Of a stretch of DNA of 64,000 nucleotides, positions 34,525 through 47,080 are shown piece after piece (the first letter of the stretch is position 1; every line of letters starts with the position of its first letter). The notes beneath the pieces are model-generated. The model did not search any database. It was given only the letters and a program-made list of their open reading frames with translations, and was not told the DNA's origin. Source of the DNA: Nepenthes gracilis (lineage: Eukaryota; Streptophyta; Magnoliopsida; Caryophyllales; Nepenthaceae); assembly GCA_033239525.1 (NCBI GenBank), contig BSYO01000003.1:9480001-9544000 (forward strand). Direction: 5' to 3'. The translations under genes were made by a program, and so were the position numbers.

Positions 34525-34810
34525 TTATTATTATTACTATTATTATTATTATATTTTATAATAATAATAATTATTATTATTATTTGTTATTATTATTATT
34601 ATATTTTATTGTTATTATTATTATTATTATATTTATTATTATTATTTATAATAATAATAATTATATTTTATTATTTTTATTTGTAATTATTATTATTATT
34701 TTTTTAATAATAATAATAATTATTATTATATTTAATTACTATTATTATGTTTTATTATTATATTATTATTATTACTATTACTATTATCATTATTATTATT
34801 ATTATTATCA
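34525..34810. repeat. (TTA)n microsatellite with alternating strand blocks
   Basis: About 285 bp of TTA/TAT units broken by blocks of the complementary AAT/ATA phase (for example near 34560 and 34645), which makes local palindromes. The long open frame through it is an artefact. Confidence 0.9.
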
Positions 34811-37368
34811 CTATTCTCACCTTATTTATCATACTATTCTACAAACTAAATAAAAAAATATTAATTTTTACCTTATTTTATTCTAACAACCAAACATTGG
34901 AATAATAATTCTAACTACATTTTCATCATATTCTATTTTTTAGAATAAATATTTTATTTTTACCTTATTTATTTTCAATAATCAAACGTACTATTAGAAT
35001 TTTAAGTGTCCCTGGGCATTTTTTTGTTAATATATATATTTTCATTGAACTAAAGGCAACCTTTATTTTTAATAGAATATTGTTTCTTATGTGAGTAAAA
35101 TTATTAAACATGGGCACCTAATCCGAATAACATTTTTTTCAATAAGCTTAACAATGAGGGAGCACTTTCTATATATGTAAATAATATAATATCTTATTTA
35201 AATGTATATATTTTTATGTAGGTTTATTAGTATAAATAAATAAGTTAGTTTTATTTATGCTATTTTGTTTTAATATTTTATCAGTCTATTATTATTAATA
35301 ATTACATAATAATTATATAATTTAACAAATATATATTTAGAATACGATATCTTATATTGTGAAAGTTTAAAAAATGGCTATAAAATATTTTTAGTTAAAA
35401 ATATTATATTATTTTATATTCTTTAAAATATATATGAATAGATTTTCAAAATATTTCTCCCCCGTCAAATTGCATATAAGGCTGGGGAATTTTTCTGACC
35501 ACGGCCGGGAGTGCGACGCGACATAAATTCTCCTAGTACAGTCAGGGGTCCAGGGTGTGGGGTGGGGGCCTACAAGTACGGATGAAGGGATCTTCCCTGT
35601 GAAACGTTAAGAACTGAGGCCGTCTTAATGGCCCCCCATTGGGGTGGTGGTGGTGGTGGTCCTGTGGGTGGTCCTCCACTTTCCTCTCTTCGTACCATCA
35701 GAAAAAGCCGTACTCACGCTTTTGTCGTCGTTAAAATGGATTGATATTAAAAATAGCTGTTATTAGCCATTTTATATATTTTATCTATTTATTATTCTAT
35801 AAATTGATATATATTTATGACTTTATATTTAAATAAATACAAATTATATAATTTAAGAATATCACTAAAAAATATTCCTAAAATAAGGATTTTATATAAA
35901 TTACCATAACTATACGGCAATTAAGCTAAATATAAAAATTCTAACGAATTTTTTTTTAAATTTTTTAATTTTCTATCAAGAAATTCGCAAATGGGAATAG
36001 CATCACGGCTTTTTCGAAGGCCACGATAAGAATCATCCCATTATTAATGTATTATCGGGAATTTCTTTCTTTGTTAGTTCTGTCATTATTTTAGCCGTCG
36101 TAACTTGATATTGACATATTATTCGATATTTATTTTATATATTATCATCATATAAAATTATCTTATATGCTTTCATGTAGCTTAGGAATATCAATGATAA
36201 GTTTCTTAAAACATTATTATAATCATTTTGACTTAATGTTCATAAATTAAGTTACTAGAACCCACATTTTATGCCTACAAATTCTAATCAAAGTATTAAA
36301 ATAACATATATTTAGTTCATACTTCATGTATAAAACATATGATATTCTAAATTAATTATATTATTTTTATCTAATAATTTAAACTTATTAGACGTTTAAT
36401 TTCTAAAATTAAATAATGCAAATGTGCCTACAATGCCCGTAGTAAATAAGCTAGTCCTATGCTTAAAAAACACTAAAAATTAATATAGAAACTTGGTGGG
36501 GATGAATTTGCTAGATTAGCTATTACAAAGTATCTTAGCTATATTTATATTCATCATTTAATTAATTATATATTTTAATCATTATCGTAATCTATCATGA
36601 CTTATCAAACTTGTTTAAAATGTTTGGATTCACATTTCATCGTCAAAGATAAGATTTGTCCAAAGCAATTGGTGATCAAAAGTTAAATGCATATTCTTTG
36701 GGAATTTCCTACACCTCTTTCGGCTAAACAAATAATATTTAAAAAATATTACTGTTGACGTCTAATCTGTGTTGAGCTGGCTAGATGGGAGCTATGATGT
36801 GCAATATCTATGACGTAATCTTAACTTAACTACCGAAATATTTTCGATTTAATGACTGATATATTATATATTGAAGTAATATAGCATATAAATATTTTTA
36901 TTTAATTTTTTTTAAAATATTAAAATATCTAAAAATTAGTATAATAAAAAATAATAAAAAATAGGCTATTTTATATATAGCATATATTTTTTTCAAAGTT
37001 ATATAAACTTTGATATAAGTTTAAACCTTTATGAAGATAATACGAATTAATTACCTAATTGCCGTATTTTAGCTCGATAATTGGCTGGATTAAAAAAGAG
37101 TTTAATTGGAAAAAATCTCATATTAATAACTTAATTTGAGGGATGAGGGTGATTATTATCATTTCTTTGACTTGTTGAAAAATAATGGTCTCGCCGCTTT
37201 AAGTAAACTTGCTAATTTAGCCTTGATTGTATTAATTCGGGCAAACTTCATACCTTATATTTTATAAAAAGGTTCATTATTCTTTAAATTTTAATTATAT
37301 ATTTTAATATAAATAGTTATAATTTAATAATTTTTAAGAAATTATTTTTTAAAAAAATTAATTATTTT
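34811..37368. other. AT-rich spacer with one GC-rich island
   Basis: Mostly AT-rich with no recognisable gene. A sharp GC-rich patch at about 35458-35735 contains GGGGTGGGGGCC and (GGT)n sequence and has no long frame of known family. It could be a short foreign repeat or a former promoter or CpG-rich segment. Confidence 0.5.
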
Positions 37369-37373
37369 AAAAT
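37369..37373. repeat. Target-site duplication AAAAT, left copy
   Basis: AAAAT before the solo LTR; the same five bases follow it at 38455-38459. Confidence 0.75.
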
Positions 37374-38454
37374 TGTTATGTTCCGGGACTCGGGGTCCAC
37401 GTGCAACACAAGTGTTTGAGATTTAGAGTTGTAGAGAGAGAGAGAGAGATTGAGACCGAATTTTACGTGGAAAGCCTCCTCTTAAATGGGGAGAAAAAAC
37501 CACGAGACTCTGGGCCTTTAGAAATACTTTACTATTTAGATGAAAATCTTTACAAGGTACAAATATTTAGGGTGGATTCCTTCCTTATCTATTGTTTTGT
37601 ATTTCTCTCCTTAAAGGGCTTCACTCGTTGGGAAGCTTTGTCACCCCTTTGTTCTCTCTCGTTGAGAAGGGAGGTGGAAGGTGCTAATGAAGCGTCTAAG
37701 TCGTTTTCCTTTTGTGCCTGGGACGGCTTGGAAGGAAGAGTTTTTCTTCTGGAGAGAGCTGGAAAGGAATGGGCCGAGAAGAGTCCTTTCTTGACAACCT
37801 TTGCCGAGTATTTATAGGGGGAAACGAGCCGTTGGGAAAGGGACACATGGCAGTTAGCGGGCGAGAAACTGTGCAGTGTCCCCCTGGCCTCATTTAATGC
37901 TGCTAACGTGTGGGCGATAGTACGCGGCTGGCGCCGCTGATAGGCCTTGGCGTGTCAGGCATGTGGGGTCTAGGTATCAGTCTTGATTTGATCAGGCGTG
38001 CCCTATTTAGACGACGACTGGTAGTGGTTGCAGGTTCCTTGGGAATCGGCGATGTCGCTTAGCTGGCATTATCGGTCGTGCATGGGGCAGTCCTCGTCAT
38101 TGCGTGGAGCTTCTTGTGAGTTTGCGGACTCATCGGAGAAGGCAGCTTTCGGAGGATCTTATGAGGGAAGCCCTCGAGTCTCTTCTTGACTTCTCGGACT
38201 GATTTGAGACTTGGCAGGACTTTTGGGGTTCTCGGTCTTCTTCTTGTCCGTGTATTTGGATGTCGCTAGCAATGTAATCAAGCTTCCTTGCGAGCGGACG
38301 GGACATCTCGGACTTCTGCTGTGGCTTTGGCCTCTGGGATATCGGCCTCCGTTTTGGGGCCTTTCGGGCTGTCCAGCCTTCTTGGCTCTTGGGCGCATTT
38401 CTGGGCCTTTCGTTTGGGCCTTTCTTTTATGGGCCCTTATATTGGGGCCCAACA
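37374..38454 (-). mobile_element. Solo LTR with perfect TSD
   Basis: 1081 bp from TGTTATGTTCCGG to GGGGCCCAACA, with TGTT/AACA inverted ends, flanked by AAAAT on both sides. No gag or pol lies next to it, so it is a product of LTR-LTR recombination. A consensus TATAAATA box on the minus strand (37816-37809) suggests minus orientation. It is clearly GC-richer than its flanks. Frames inside it match no protein family. Confidence 0.82.
37809..37816 (-). promoter_or_regulatory. TATA box of the solo LTR
   Basis: TATAAATA on the minus strand inside the solo LTR, with pyrimidine and purine tracts around it. Confidence 0.45.
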
Positions 38455-38530
38455 AAAATAATTAGATTATAACTATTAATTTAAAAATAAATGATCAATA
38501 TAAAGAGCACGAGCTTCTCATTCTCGTTTA

Positions 38531-38986
38531 TAGATGAAACTCTGTTGCGAGTACAAGCCGTTGAGGCCCGAGCCTCCCCCAAAAGGTGCACACTGAGAAA
38601 GGAGAATCCCCCAAATTTATAAGGCAACTTTTGTAGAATTGCTTCCCCGATATAGGATTTGCAACATTTTTTTTTCATTCAATAATTGCAAACCTCAGCA
38701 GTTGCACTTTACGACATTTCACTCGGCGCTTTTACTCTACGACGCTTCACTCCATCCTAACGTACTGGTAGCAGGTCAACTCATTCGCAGGTAACTTTTT
38801 TTGATCAAAACCCTCTACAAGTAACCTTTTTTGAATTAGGATTGATCTCAATGAAAGCATCACTATTGCGAGTACAAGTCATTGGGGCCTAAGTTTTTAC
38901 CAAGAAATGCACCTAATGGAGGAGAATCCTCTAACTTATAAGGCAGTAATTGTGGAGATACCTCCCTAATGTGAAACTTACAACAA
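38531..38986 (+). repeat. Two diverged copies of a repeat of about 140 bp
   Basis: Copies at about 38531-38670 and 38848-38986 share TTGCGAGTACAAG, GGAGAATCC, TTATAAGGCA and a final GA-TATAGGATTTGCAACA / ATGTGAAACTTACAACA part. They lie in the same orientation, about 180 bp apart. Family unknown. Confidence 0.65.
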
Positions 38987-39355
38987 ACCCCTCAATCTTT
39001 GTTTGCACGAGCAGTGTCCTTTGACCTAGCCATTGTTAGATTCAAATTCATTGGTAATTAATAAACTAAAAATTAATTAAATATTATTTTTTTATCTATA
39101 TGATATTAGATGGACATTTGTTAATAATAATTAATAATATGATATTTTATTTATTTATATATTAAAAAATCCGTACAAAAAAGCAACGAACAGACGTCAA
39201 TTATCTAGGAGCAAAAAATAGCTAAAGAATGTCATGAAAACAATTTTCTTACTGCTCGCATCAATATGTATATTTAAAAAAAAAACTCGTTTCTTAAGAA
39301 ATTATGAGTTTTAAAAATTGTAGTTAGTAAAAATCTTGTTATGATTTTTTCAAAG

Positions 39356-39358
<3 letters not shown>

Positions 39359-39418
<60 letters not shown>
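39359..39418. repeat. (TA)30 microsatellite
   Basis: Sixty bases of perfect TA repeat in AT-rich spacer. Confidence 0.97.
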
Positions 39419-39421
<3 letters not shown>

Positions 39422-40109
39422 TTTTTATAAATTTATTTTTTAAATATTTAATGCAATAATAAAAATAAAAAACAAATATTTAAATAATTTTTAAAAATTT
39501 TAAATCTCATTCATTAAATTTTTTTATACAACAAATAATATAAAATTTTACCAAACATATCTCCGAAAAAAAACAAAAAAAGAATCGACCCCAAATCCCC
39601 GTTTGCTTACCCTACACCGGCACGGCCCTAATAAATTCTTCGGATTAAAGTTGTAATACTAAAAAAATATATAACATTTACAAATTATTTTTATTCTTGT
39701 GTACTTTCAAAAATTTTGACAAAAAAAAAAAAACCAGATGCAGACATTTCATTTCTATGATTCATCATTGGATTTATTTATATATGATCCCAAGGTTTAC
39801 AAATGCTCATTGCCTAATAGAGAATGCCACATAGCCCATAAATAATAATGCACAAATGCATAAATAAAGGGGTATAATTTAAACAACCAAACATTAAAGT
39901 ATTATAATAAGTTACTTAATGACCAGATACAGAGGACGATTGAATTGATCAAATAGTTGGTAGTCAGGTAGTCTTACTATTAAATTGAGGCGGCTCTTAC
40001 AAATGCAAGTAATGTCCCTCACCATATATCCAAAATGATATCATGCATATATACATTAATTCCAAGCGCTCATCAGCCTAAACGACATCTTTTATTATAA
40101 ATAAACCTC

Positions 40110-40700
40110 TCCCTCAAAGAAAATAAAATGACAACAAAATAAGAGAAAAAAATAAAAATTACTTAATCAGATGAATGTATAAACATAGAAGACACTCAAC
40201 CAAAAGAGTGTACAAAAATAAGTATTGCCCTCCATCCACACACTCATCCCAATCATCTCTATATTTGTGTATTTATTTTTTTATATGTTTTACATCCAAA
40301 TAAAAAAATTATTGACTTAAATATCAAAAGATATATCGGGGAGCAGTTATATATATATTTTTTTTCTAATTTGTTTTCTTGTGGTGCGTGGAATTCAAAT
40401 CCTCTATCCCAGAGAAAATGAGATGACAACAAAATAAGAAAAAAAAAATAAAAGCCACTTAATCAGATAAGTATATAAACCTAAAATACATTCAACCAAA
40501 CGAGTACACAAAAAGGAGTATCGTCCTCTGTTCATACACTCATTCCCATCCTCTCTACATTTGTTCTTATATCTTTCACATTCAAATAAAAAAATTATTG
40601 ATTTAAATGTCGAAAGATATATGGGGAGCAAGTTTTATATATCTCTTTCATCTAATTTGTTTTCTTATGGTTCACAGGATTTGAATTCCAAGTTATGAAA
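40110..40700 (+). repeat. 295-bp tandem duplication
   Basis: ATGACAACAAAATAAG occurs at 40128 and 40423. The sequence that follows in each copy aligns to the shared end TCTAATTTGTTTTCTT, including CACTCAACCAAA-type and GATATAT-GGGGAGCA segments. The copies differ by point changes and small indels. No coding function was seen. Confidence 0.88.
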
Positions 40701-43700
40701 ATCATATCCAAACATTCAAGAGTGATAAGACGGCTCCCTAATTCGTATATTAATTTAAATTTTAAAAATATATCAAAATTTATCAAAAATAAGTCAAATT
40801 GCTTTTAATCTACTATAAATAATGTTAGCTTAAATTATATGTATAATGCTATTTCTATGATTTAAATTCAAAACCATTAAGTTATATAGTAAAAACACTT
40901 CACTATTACGATAAATCTCAAATTATATCTTATTAATGGGTATTTGAAATCTTAATTTTAGTTTGAAGAAATTGAATCTTCTTACCGAATAGTTTCATCA
41001 AGAGTCTATATGAATACAATAGTAAATAAGAATTTTGAAATAATAAGGACGTATTATTTGGAATATCATTCGATACTCAATTCAATATATTTTTAAAAAA
41101 AATTGGAACATGGAAGAGATTGAGGGGACGAAAGAGAGTAAGTGAAGGATTTGGCTTCATATAATTGTAAAAGAACAAGTTAGAGGGATGTGCTCTATGT
41201 TTCTTATTTTTACATATTTATAATTATAATGTTAGTTGTTGATAGTTTTTTAAAAAGGAATAATTGGCCAAGTTTTAGGATGTTAGGCCAATTAGAAGCT
41301 GATTAGTTCAATTATAGTTATATATATTATAATTGTGAGGTTAACTAGAGGTAATTGATAGCCAAAAATGAAATTGATAGTAGGTAATTAATGTTTGTCA
41401 GTTTGAAGATCTTTGTCTAGGCTATCACAAAGTCAACAAACCACTTAATTGGACAAAACGCTCAGATTAACACTAAAATTTGCTACCATTTATTCATATA
41501 ACTTGGCTAGGTTTATGTTTTACTTAATAACTTTTTAGTCGCCTGTTGAATCTTGATTTGTCATAGTTGGGTCAATATTGGATGTTGTATTTTCTAAACT
41601 TTGGCCTAATGGATTGAACAATACTCTCTTATTTTTGGCTATCTTGGGTCTATTTATCATGGGCTCGTTGAGTTAATGGTTTTTCCTAATCTAATAGATA
41701 TCATACCCAATATTATCTTTTATACTTAGAGATTGAATTTATATCTCGATAATGTTTGAAAGAAAGAAGAATTAAATCAACCAAACCATTAAGACTGTTC
41801 AAACGTTCCTTCTCATGAGATTCGAAATTAGTGAATAGTCTTTATTGAGCAGTTGTATCAATTATTCATCTTGTTACCCTTTGCCTCCGCAAAGATTCTT
41901 TGACTATTGATCACATATATTTGCTTTAAGACACTTATTTTTGGCTTATTTTTTAGTTATAAAAAGGATTAATCGTTCACTCTGTCTTTTCCACCCGATT
42001 TTCATGCCTTAACAGTTGATAAAGCTAGTTGAATATTTTAAGCATATTTTATGTTCCAAATAGAACAATATCGATCCTAGCATCATATGATTCAATTGGA
42101 TGTTAGTAATGAAACCCATTTTAGTTTCCTTCATATAGAAGGAGTCATCTTGATTCCCCTTTTTCATACAACGTTGCTAGCTAGGTCAATTGTTTGCCTG
42201 AATGATCACTAGAGGAACATTATGTCTCTGAGTGTATATTCACTCATGTATATTTCTTTGATGGGTCTAACATATAACTCAAGATGTATCCCCTGCGGGT
42301 ATTTGGTTGCCCACCATCAAATTTGGCTTGCCCAAAAGGTGTTGCCCAAGAATAAGGCTCATTTGAGATATGACCTCAACAAAGTGTGGAAGGTATTGCG
42401 ATCTAATGCCAATAGAACTATGATGGTCGAAGGGGCACCGACCTGGGAATACGGTTGGCCTAGTTGTGACATCTACATATTGGCGCATACGTGGGGTGCT
42501 ATCGAGATCTGATGCCGTTTCTTTGTCTCCTAACATGTTTTTAATTAAAACTCATCATTTGTCTAGGCATGCCTTCAAAAAGCAATCATTCTTACCAATT
42601 GTCTTTGCCTATAAAATGGACAGAAGGTGCACGAAAGAATAAGGCAAAAAAAAGAGGCATTGAGTTACAAATAGATTGTAAGTTATTTTCATTTTGTGGA
42701 GGATTCAAATAAGATAGATTGTAAACATGTATATTATATATTAATATATTTCGTGACAAGATAAATAGGAGAATTTTCAAGTTTAAATAAAGATGAGTAT
42801 CGGAGAAACATCTATTGTTTGTAAATGTGCCAATTCTCTGTTTCCATACTTGACTTACGTCTGATTAGCACATAAACATACTTTGACTACAATACTCGCG
42901 ATCAATGTGTGTCCGTTGTGTGCATAAGAGTATTTTTCCAAAATACTCATGCCCAAGGTTCATCAAAGTTGTGCAGGAGCACATTTCACCCTAAATATCC
43001 GTGTTTGATGTGTTTTTGAATGGCACATGTGCATTAGGGAGCTGCCCACCGGTTGAAATTGGGTACTACTTTTTAAAAAATATCATGTGCTTTTTATCTA
43101 ATTTTAAATCTTTTCTATAAATACCTTGCTTCCAAATATTTATGAGCAGACACAAAGAGGCCAAAATGTGAATAATGATTGTGACTCTAAATCTTTCATC
43201 ATTTAAAGTGAAAAAAATATCATTTACTTGAGAAAGCTAATTCTTTACTCTTAAGATAAATTGTCAAAATTTTCTCACATAATAATTTTTCAATTACTTA
43301 TACATTAATTTTAGCATGTACACTTTTACTGTTATATTGGTGGCATGAATAGTAGGATTTAACAACATGTAGAGACTCCACAGTAAGTGAAATAAGATTG
43401 ATAATAAAATTAAAATGTGTATAATTTTGCTATTACAAGTAAATTTAGGGGGTTTCTTAGTAGATGTAATAAGTTAAAAGTAAGACAAATATGATTTAGT
43501 ATATCAATATTTTTGGATTATAAATTAACTTTTATAATGCATTACTTTCACTAAGTATAGAAACCTAAAATATTTTACTCAATAACTATTAATTATTAAT
43601 GTTTACATCCATCACAAAAATTTATGTGTTAATTTGCTATATTATTTTATATTTATTTTTGTGATATATTTAACTGTGAATATTTATTTTATTCTACACA

Positions 43701-46576
43701 TAGTAACAAATATACATTATATGCATTATATATTCTTGTATTTTTTGCTTTCTTAAACTTAAGAATCTGAATGAATCAGGATTAGGAACCCCCAAATCTT
43801 TTCACGTGCATTAGCCACCATTTGGGTATATAACATAGTCCCACTTATATTTCTATCATGTCGTCTATTATATCTTAATTTATCTTGATTAGAGAAAGGT
43901 CAAGATTGAAATCTGTATTGTTTTGGATTGGGCCTAATAGGTTAGACAATGTTGTCTCAGTTCTAACTATTTTAAACTTATTAATTATGAGCTCACTTGA
44001 TTGATAGATTTAGCTAGTCCAATTGTTACTATTCCCAACGCTTATGATAAGAAAATTTATCTTTTATTTTGTTGTACTTTTTTATGTAAAATAAACTTAT
44101 ATTGGCTAAAAGTGCCATATAACATTTGCTCATTTGAATACATTACCCCCACATTCATAAATAGAGTTGAAATAGTAGTTCTTATTACTTAGATTTTCAT
44201 ATATAATATATAGCTAATGAGTTTAATACGATAAATTATATCAACCATTAAAATTAAATCAACTAATATATTGATAATTTAAATATTTTAGCTCAAATAA
44301 TCGTTTAATTTAGTTTTATAAAATTCAAATTGCACTTATCGGGTATTGGAGCATCTTCGATTTAGATCTTTTTGAATGACCGATCCTAAGAGTCTCCTAG
44401 ACACTTTCATTCTCCTTTGGCCTAGTCAAAGGGCAGGATGAAATGCTTTAAGATCAAAGTAAAACCAAGTCAATGAGTTAGAAGTTACGATTGCAAATGT
44501 CATTGATTGGCTTACCATGGGATCAAAGGCAAGATTTTACCATAATTCACCCAGCATACTACAATGACGTCTCACACTCTTAAAAATAAAATTTCTGAGA
44601 AGATACATGATGATATAGGACAACCTTGGAAGGAAAAATCCTATAATTGTTACAATTATTTTATTGATTATAGAAACCCATCTAATCAATCACTAACTCA
44701 TCTCCGGTGGTTATAATTAATTTATATAACTTATAATTATCTCATCGACTCTTATTTTGCTTTCTCTCTTATTCTCTCATTGAATAGCAATTCTCAATCA
44801 GTTATAACTCCATAATAATTAAAGGCAAACCCTTGACATATAAGAATAAAGTCATTGTAAGTCTCTCTTATAAAGAGAATATTAACTGCTAAAAAGACTT
44901 CTACTACTTTAAAAATGAAAAGAATTTTACACTTGTACAAGAGAAAATCATGCCCATGGAGAGCACCGGCAAGGACCTCCCATTCCTAAAGACTTAATAC
45001 TATTAATTACTCAAAGCGTGTAGGACCACATCTCCATAACAAGTCACATATTTCTTGCCAAACACATCAAGATGTTCAGCCTCTCGCAATATAATATATT
45101 TAAAATTAAAAATTTTTATAAAAAATTTTAAGGATTTAGTAATGTTTTTTCTTTTATTGCTTTTTTTAGTTTACACTGATAAGTGGGGATATTATAAGAG
45201 TAAAATCCAAATTTCTTAACTTTATTATTTATAGTGTTCAGTATTAAAGTAACTACATTTAGTCTCAAATCCCGCATCAAAATTATCATTTGGAATGAAA
45301 CCTCGGTTCATATACACATTAATAATACATAATTTAGCTATAAGTTATTTTTTAATCCATGCTGAATCAATGGTTTTCCCAAAATTGTCAGGGCACGAGA
45401 CATGATGATGATGATGATGGATGACTTGGCCGAACTCGAGAAGCCTGGCGCGCCCGTTCACAACTCAGTCAGTCCGCGTGTGGTACAAATTTTGTAGAAC
45501 GCCCGCGCATGATCCCTAGATAAACTAAAAGCCATTCCACTTTACGGAAACTTAGCAGAGAGACGACAGTATTTTTTAATAACCCAAAATATTTAATATA
45601 TAAATATCCACGTATTATATTAAGTTCTATTATTAGCTTTTATTTTTCTTTAAAATAGTTCAAAATACTTAATTTGATTCAAATTTCATAATATGGTGGG
45701 ATTTTATGCCGAATTAAATATGGTTTGAATTTTGTAACACTACGCAGATTGTGAAAAATGAAATAAAAAATGGTGAAAAGATATAAATTTCATTTTCTTA
45801 TAAAGTATTTATATTTAGTAAATATAATTGGAAAGCATGTTATTTAATATTATATTTAGTAAAATTGATAATATTTTTTTACCTATATGAGGTCGATAAT
45901 GGATGAAAAAATAGTATTAAATAGCAAGTAAAAATTTGTAGATGACAAAAGGGAATAAAATATTTTTTTTAATATATATATATTTTTAATAGATCAAATT
46001 TGGATGTAATGAAGGTTCTTATTCCCTCCCTTTTTGACTCAACCGATGGTATAACTTCCTCTTACTTTGAACTTTTGTTTCATGTAGGCATATTTGATAT
46101 ACCTGTTGCATATTGATATGTTTTTAGAAACATAATATTTTTACACTCATTTCTATTGAATAAGTTACCCATAAAAACCACAAACGTAGAGAAATATAAT
46201 AAAAACAGAAATACTATAGTAATGTGTGACAAAAAAGCTAAAAAAAAGAGTATATATAAAGGGTATGATCTTAATAAGAATGTTTTGATTCGACTTGAAT
46301 TAAAACAAATTGCCCAAACACAAAACTGGATCAGGGAATGACCTCGCTGAAGGTTCAGTCAATTGGCCAAATGGGTAAGTGACTAAATTTATGAAAAATT
46401 AAGGTAATTAATATTCTAATAAAATAATAAATAAAATATTAATCTCGTTGAACATTTATATATAATTGAGAAATGATCATCCGCATTGAAGTAAACAACA
46501 ATGGCCAAATGAAATGCCAATTATTTATTGTTGAATAGTTACTAAACTAATATAAATTACGGCTATATAACAAATG

Positions 46577-47080
46577 TGATACAAACACCAGCGACACACT
46601 AAACCCCAATCTGGGAGGCGAAGTTCTGACAGAGGGAAACGAGAGGAAGAGGTAGAAGAAGAAGAAGAAGAAGAAGAAGAAGAAGAAGAAGAAGAAGAAG
46701 AAGAAGGGAAACAGGGAGGGAAAAGACGAGAATAAGAGGGAAGAGAAAATAAGAGGAAAGTTGAAGTATAATTGTTCTGTTCTCATTAATGATAGCCACG
46801 CAATATATATATACTAACAGAAGCCTATTTCCCAACAGAAAATGAAACAAACAACTTCCCACGTGTAGTGAGAATTAAAGGAAAATGCTGAACAGAATTA
46901 AGGGAGTGAAGTGTATTTTGCTCCAATGTGCAATTAACCGAATCTGGTAAACCAAATCCACGCTGTCAAGTTCGGAGGTAATCCCGCAGCTTCAGAGGAG
47001 GCCGTGCAGTCCGGTTGCTCTTCCTTGCGATCGGAGACTCCGTCGGTGCCGAAGTGTCCCGATTAATTAAACCGGTAACA
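46577..47080 (-). repeat. 3' LTR of the Reina-like element
   Basis: The minus strand starts TGTTACCGG (47080) and ends GTATCA (46577). It contains a long (GAA)n tract at about 46654-46706, roughly 30 bp longer than in the other LTR. The last about 115 bp of the pol frame lie inside this LTR. Confidence 0.92.

Larger units (their letters stand above)
38987..46571. other. Gene-poor AT-rich spacer
   Basis: Apart from the microsatellite and the 295-bp duplication, no gene is recognisable. An unassigned frame at 42222-42512 (96 codons) has no family signature. Two weakly similar segments (about 41590-41700 and 43925-44040, sharing TTGGNCCTAAT, AACAAT and TGAGCT-like parts) look like copies of an old repeat. 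A GC-rich patch at 45390-45500 contains (GAT)5. Confidence 0.5.

Noticed and set aside
34584..34853. Open frame of 89 codons rich in Tyr, Ile and Leu
   Set aside because: It is only the translation of the TTA microsatellite.
37401..37846. Frames of 138 and 85 codons on opposite strands
   Set aside because: Both lie within the solo LTR and match no protein family; they reflect GC-richer LTR sequence.
42222..42512. 96-codon frame as a gene
   Set aside because: No family signature and no supporting context; a 85-codon frame overlaps it on the other strand.
46547..46862. Minus-strand frames with long Phe or Leu runs (and the same at 51504-51951)
   Set aside because: They arise from the GAA/CTT tract in the LTRs of the Reina-like element.
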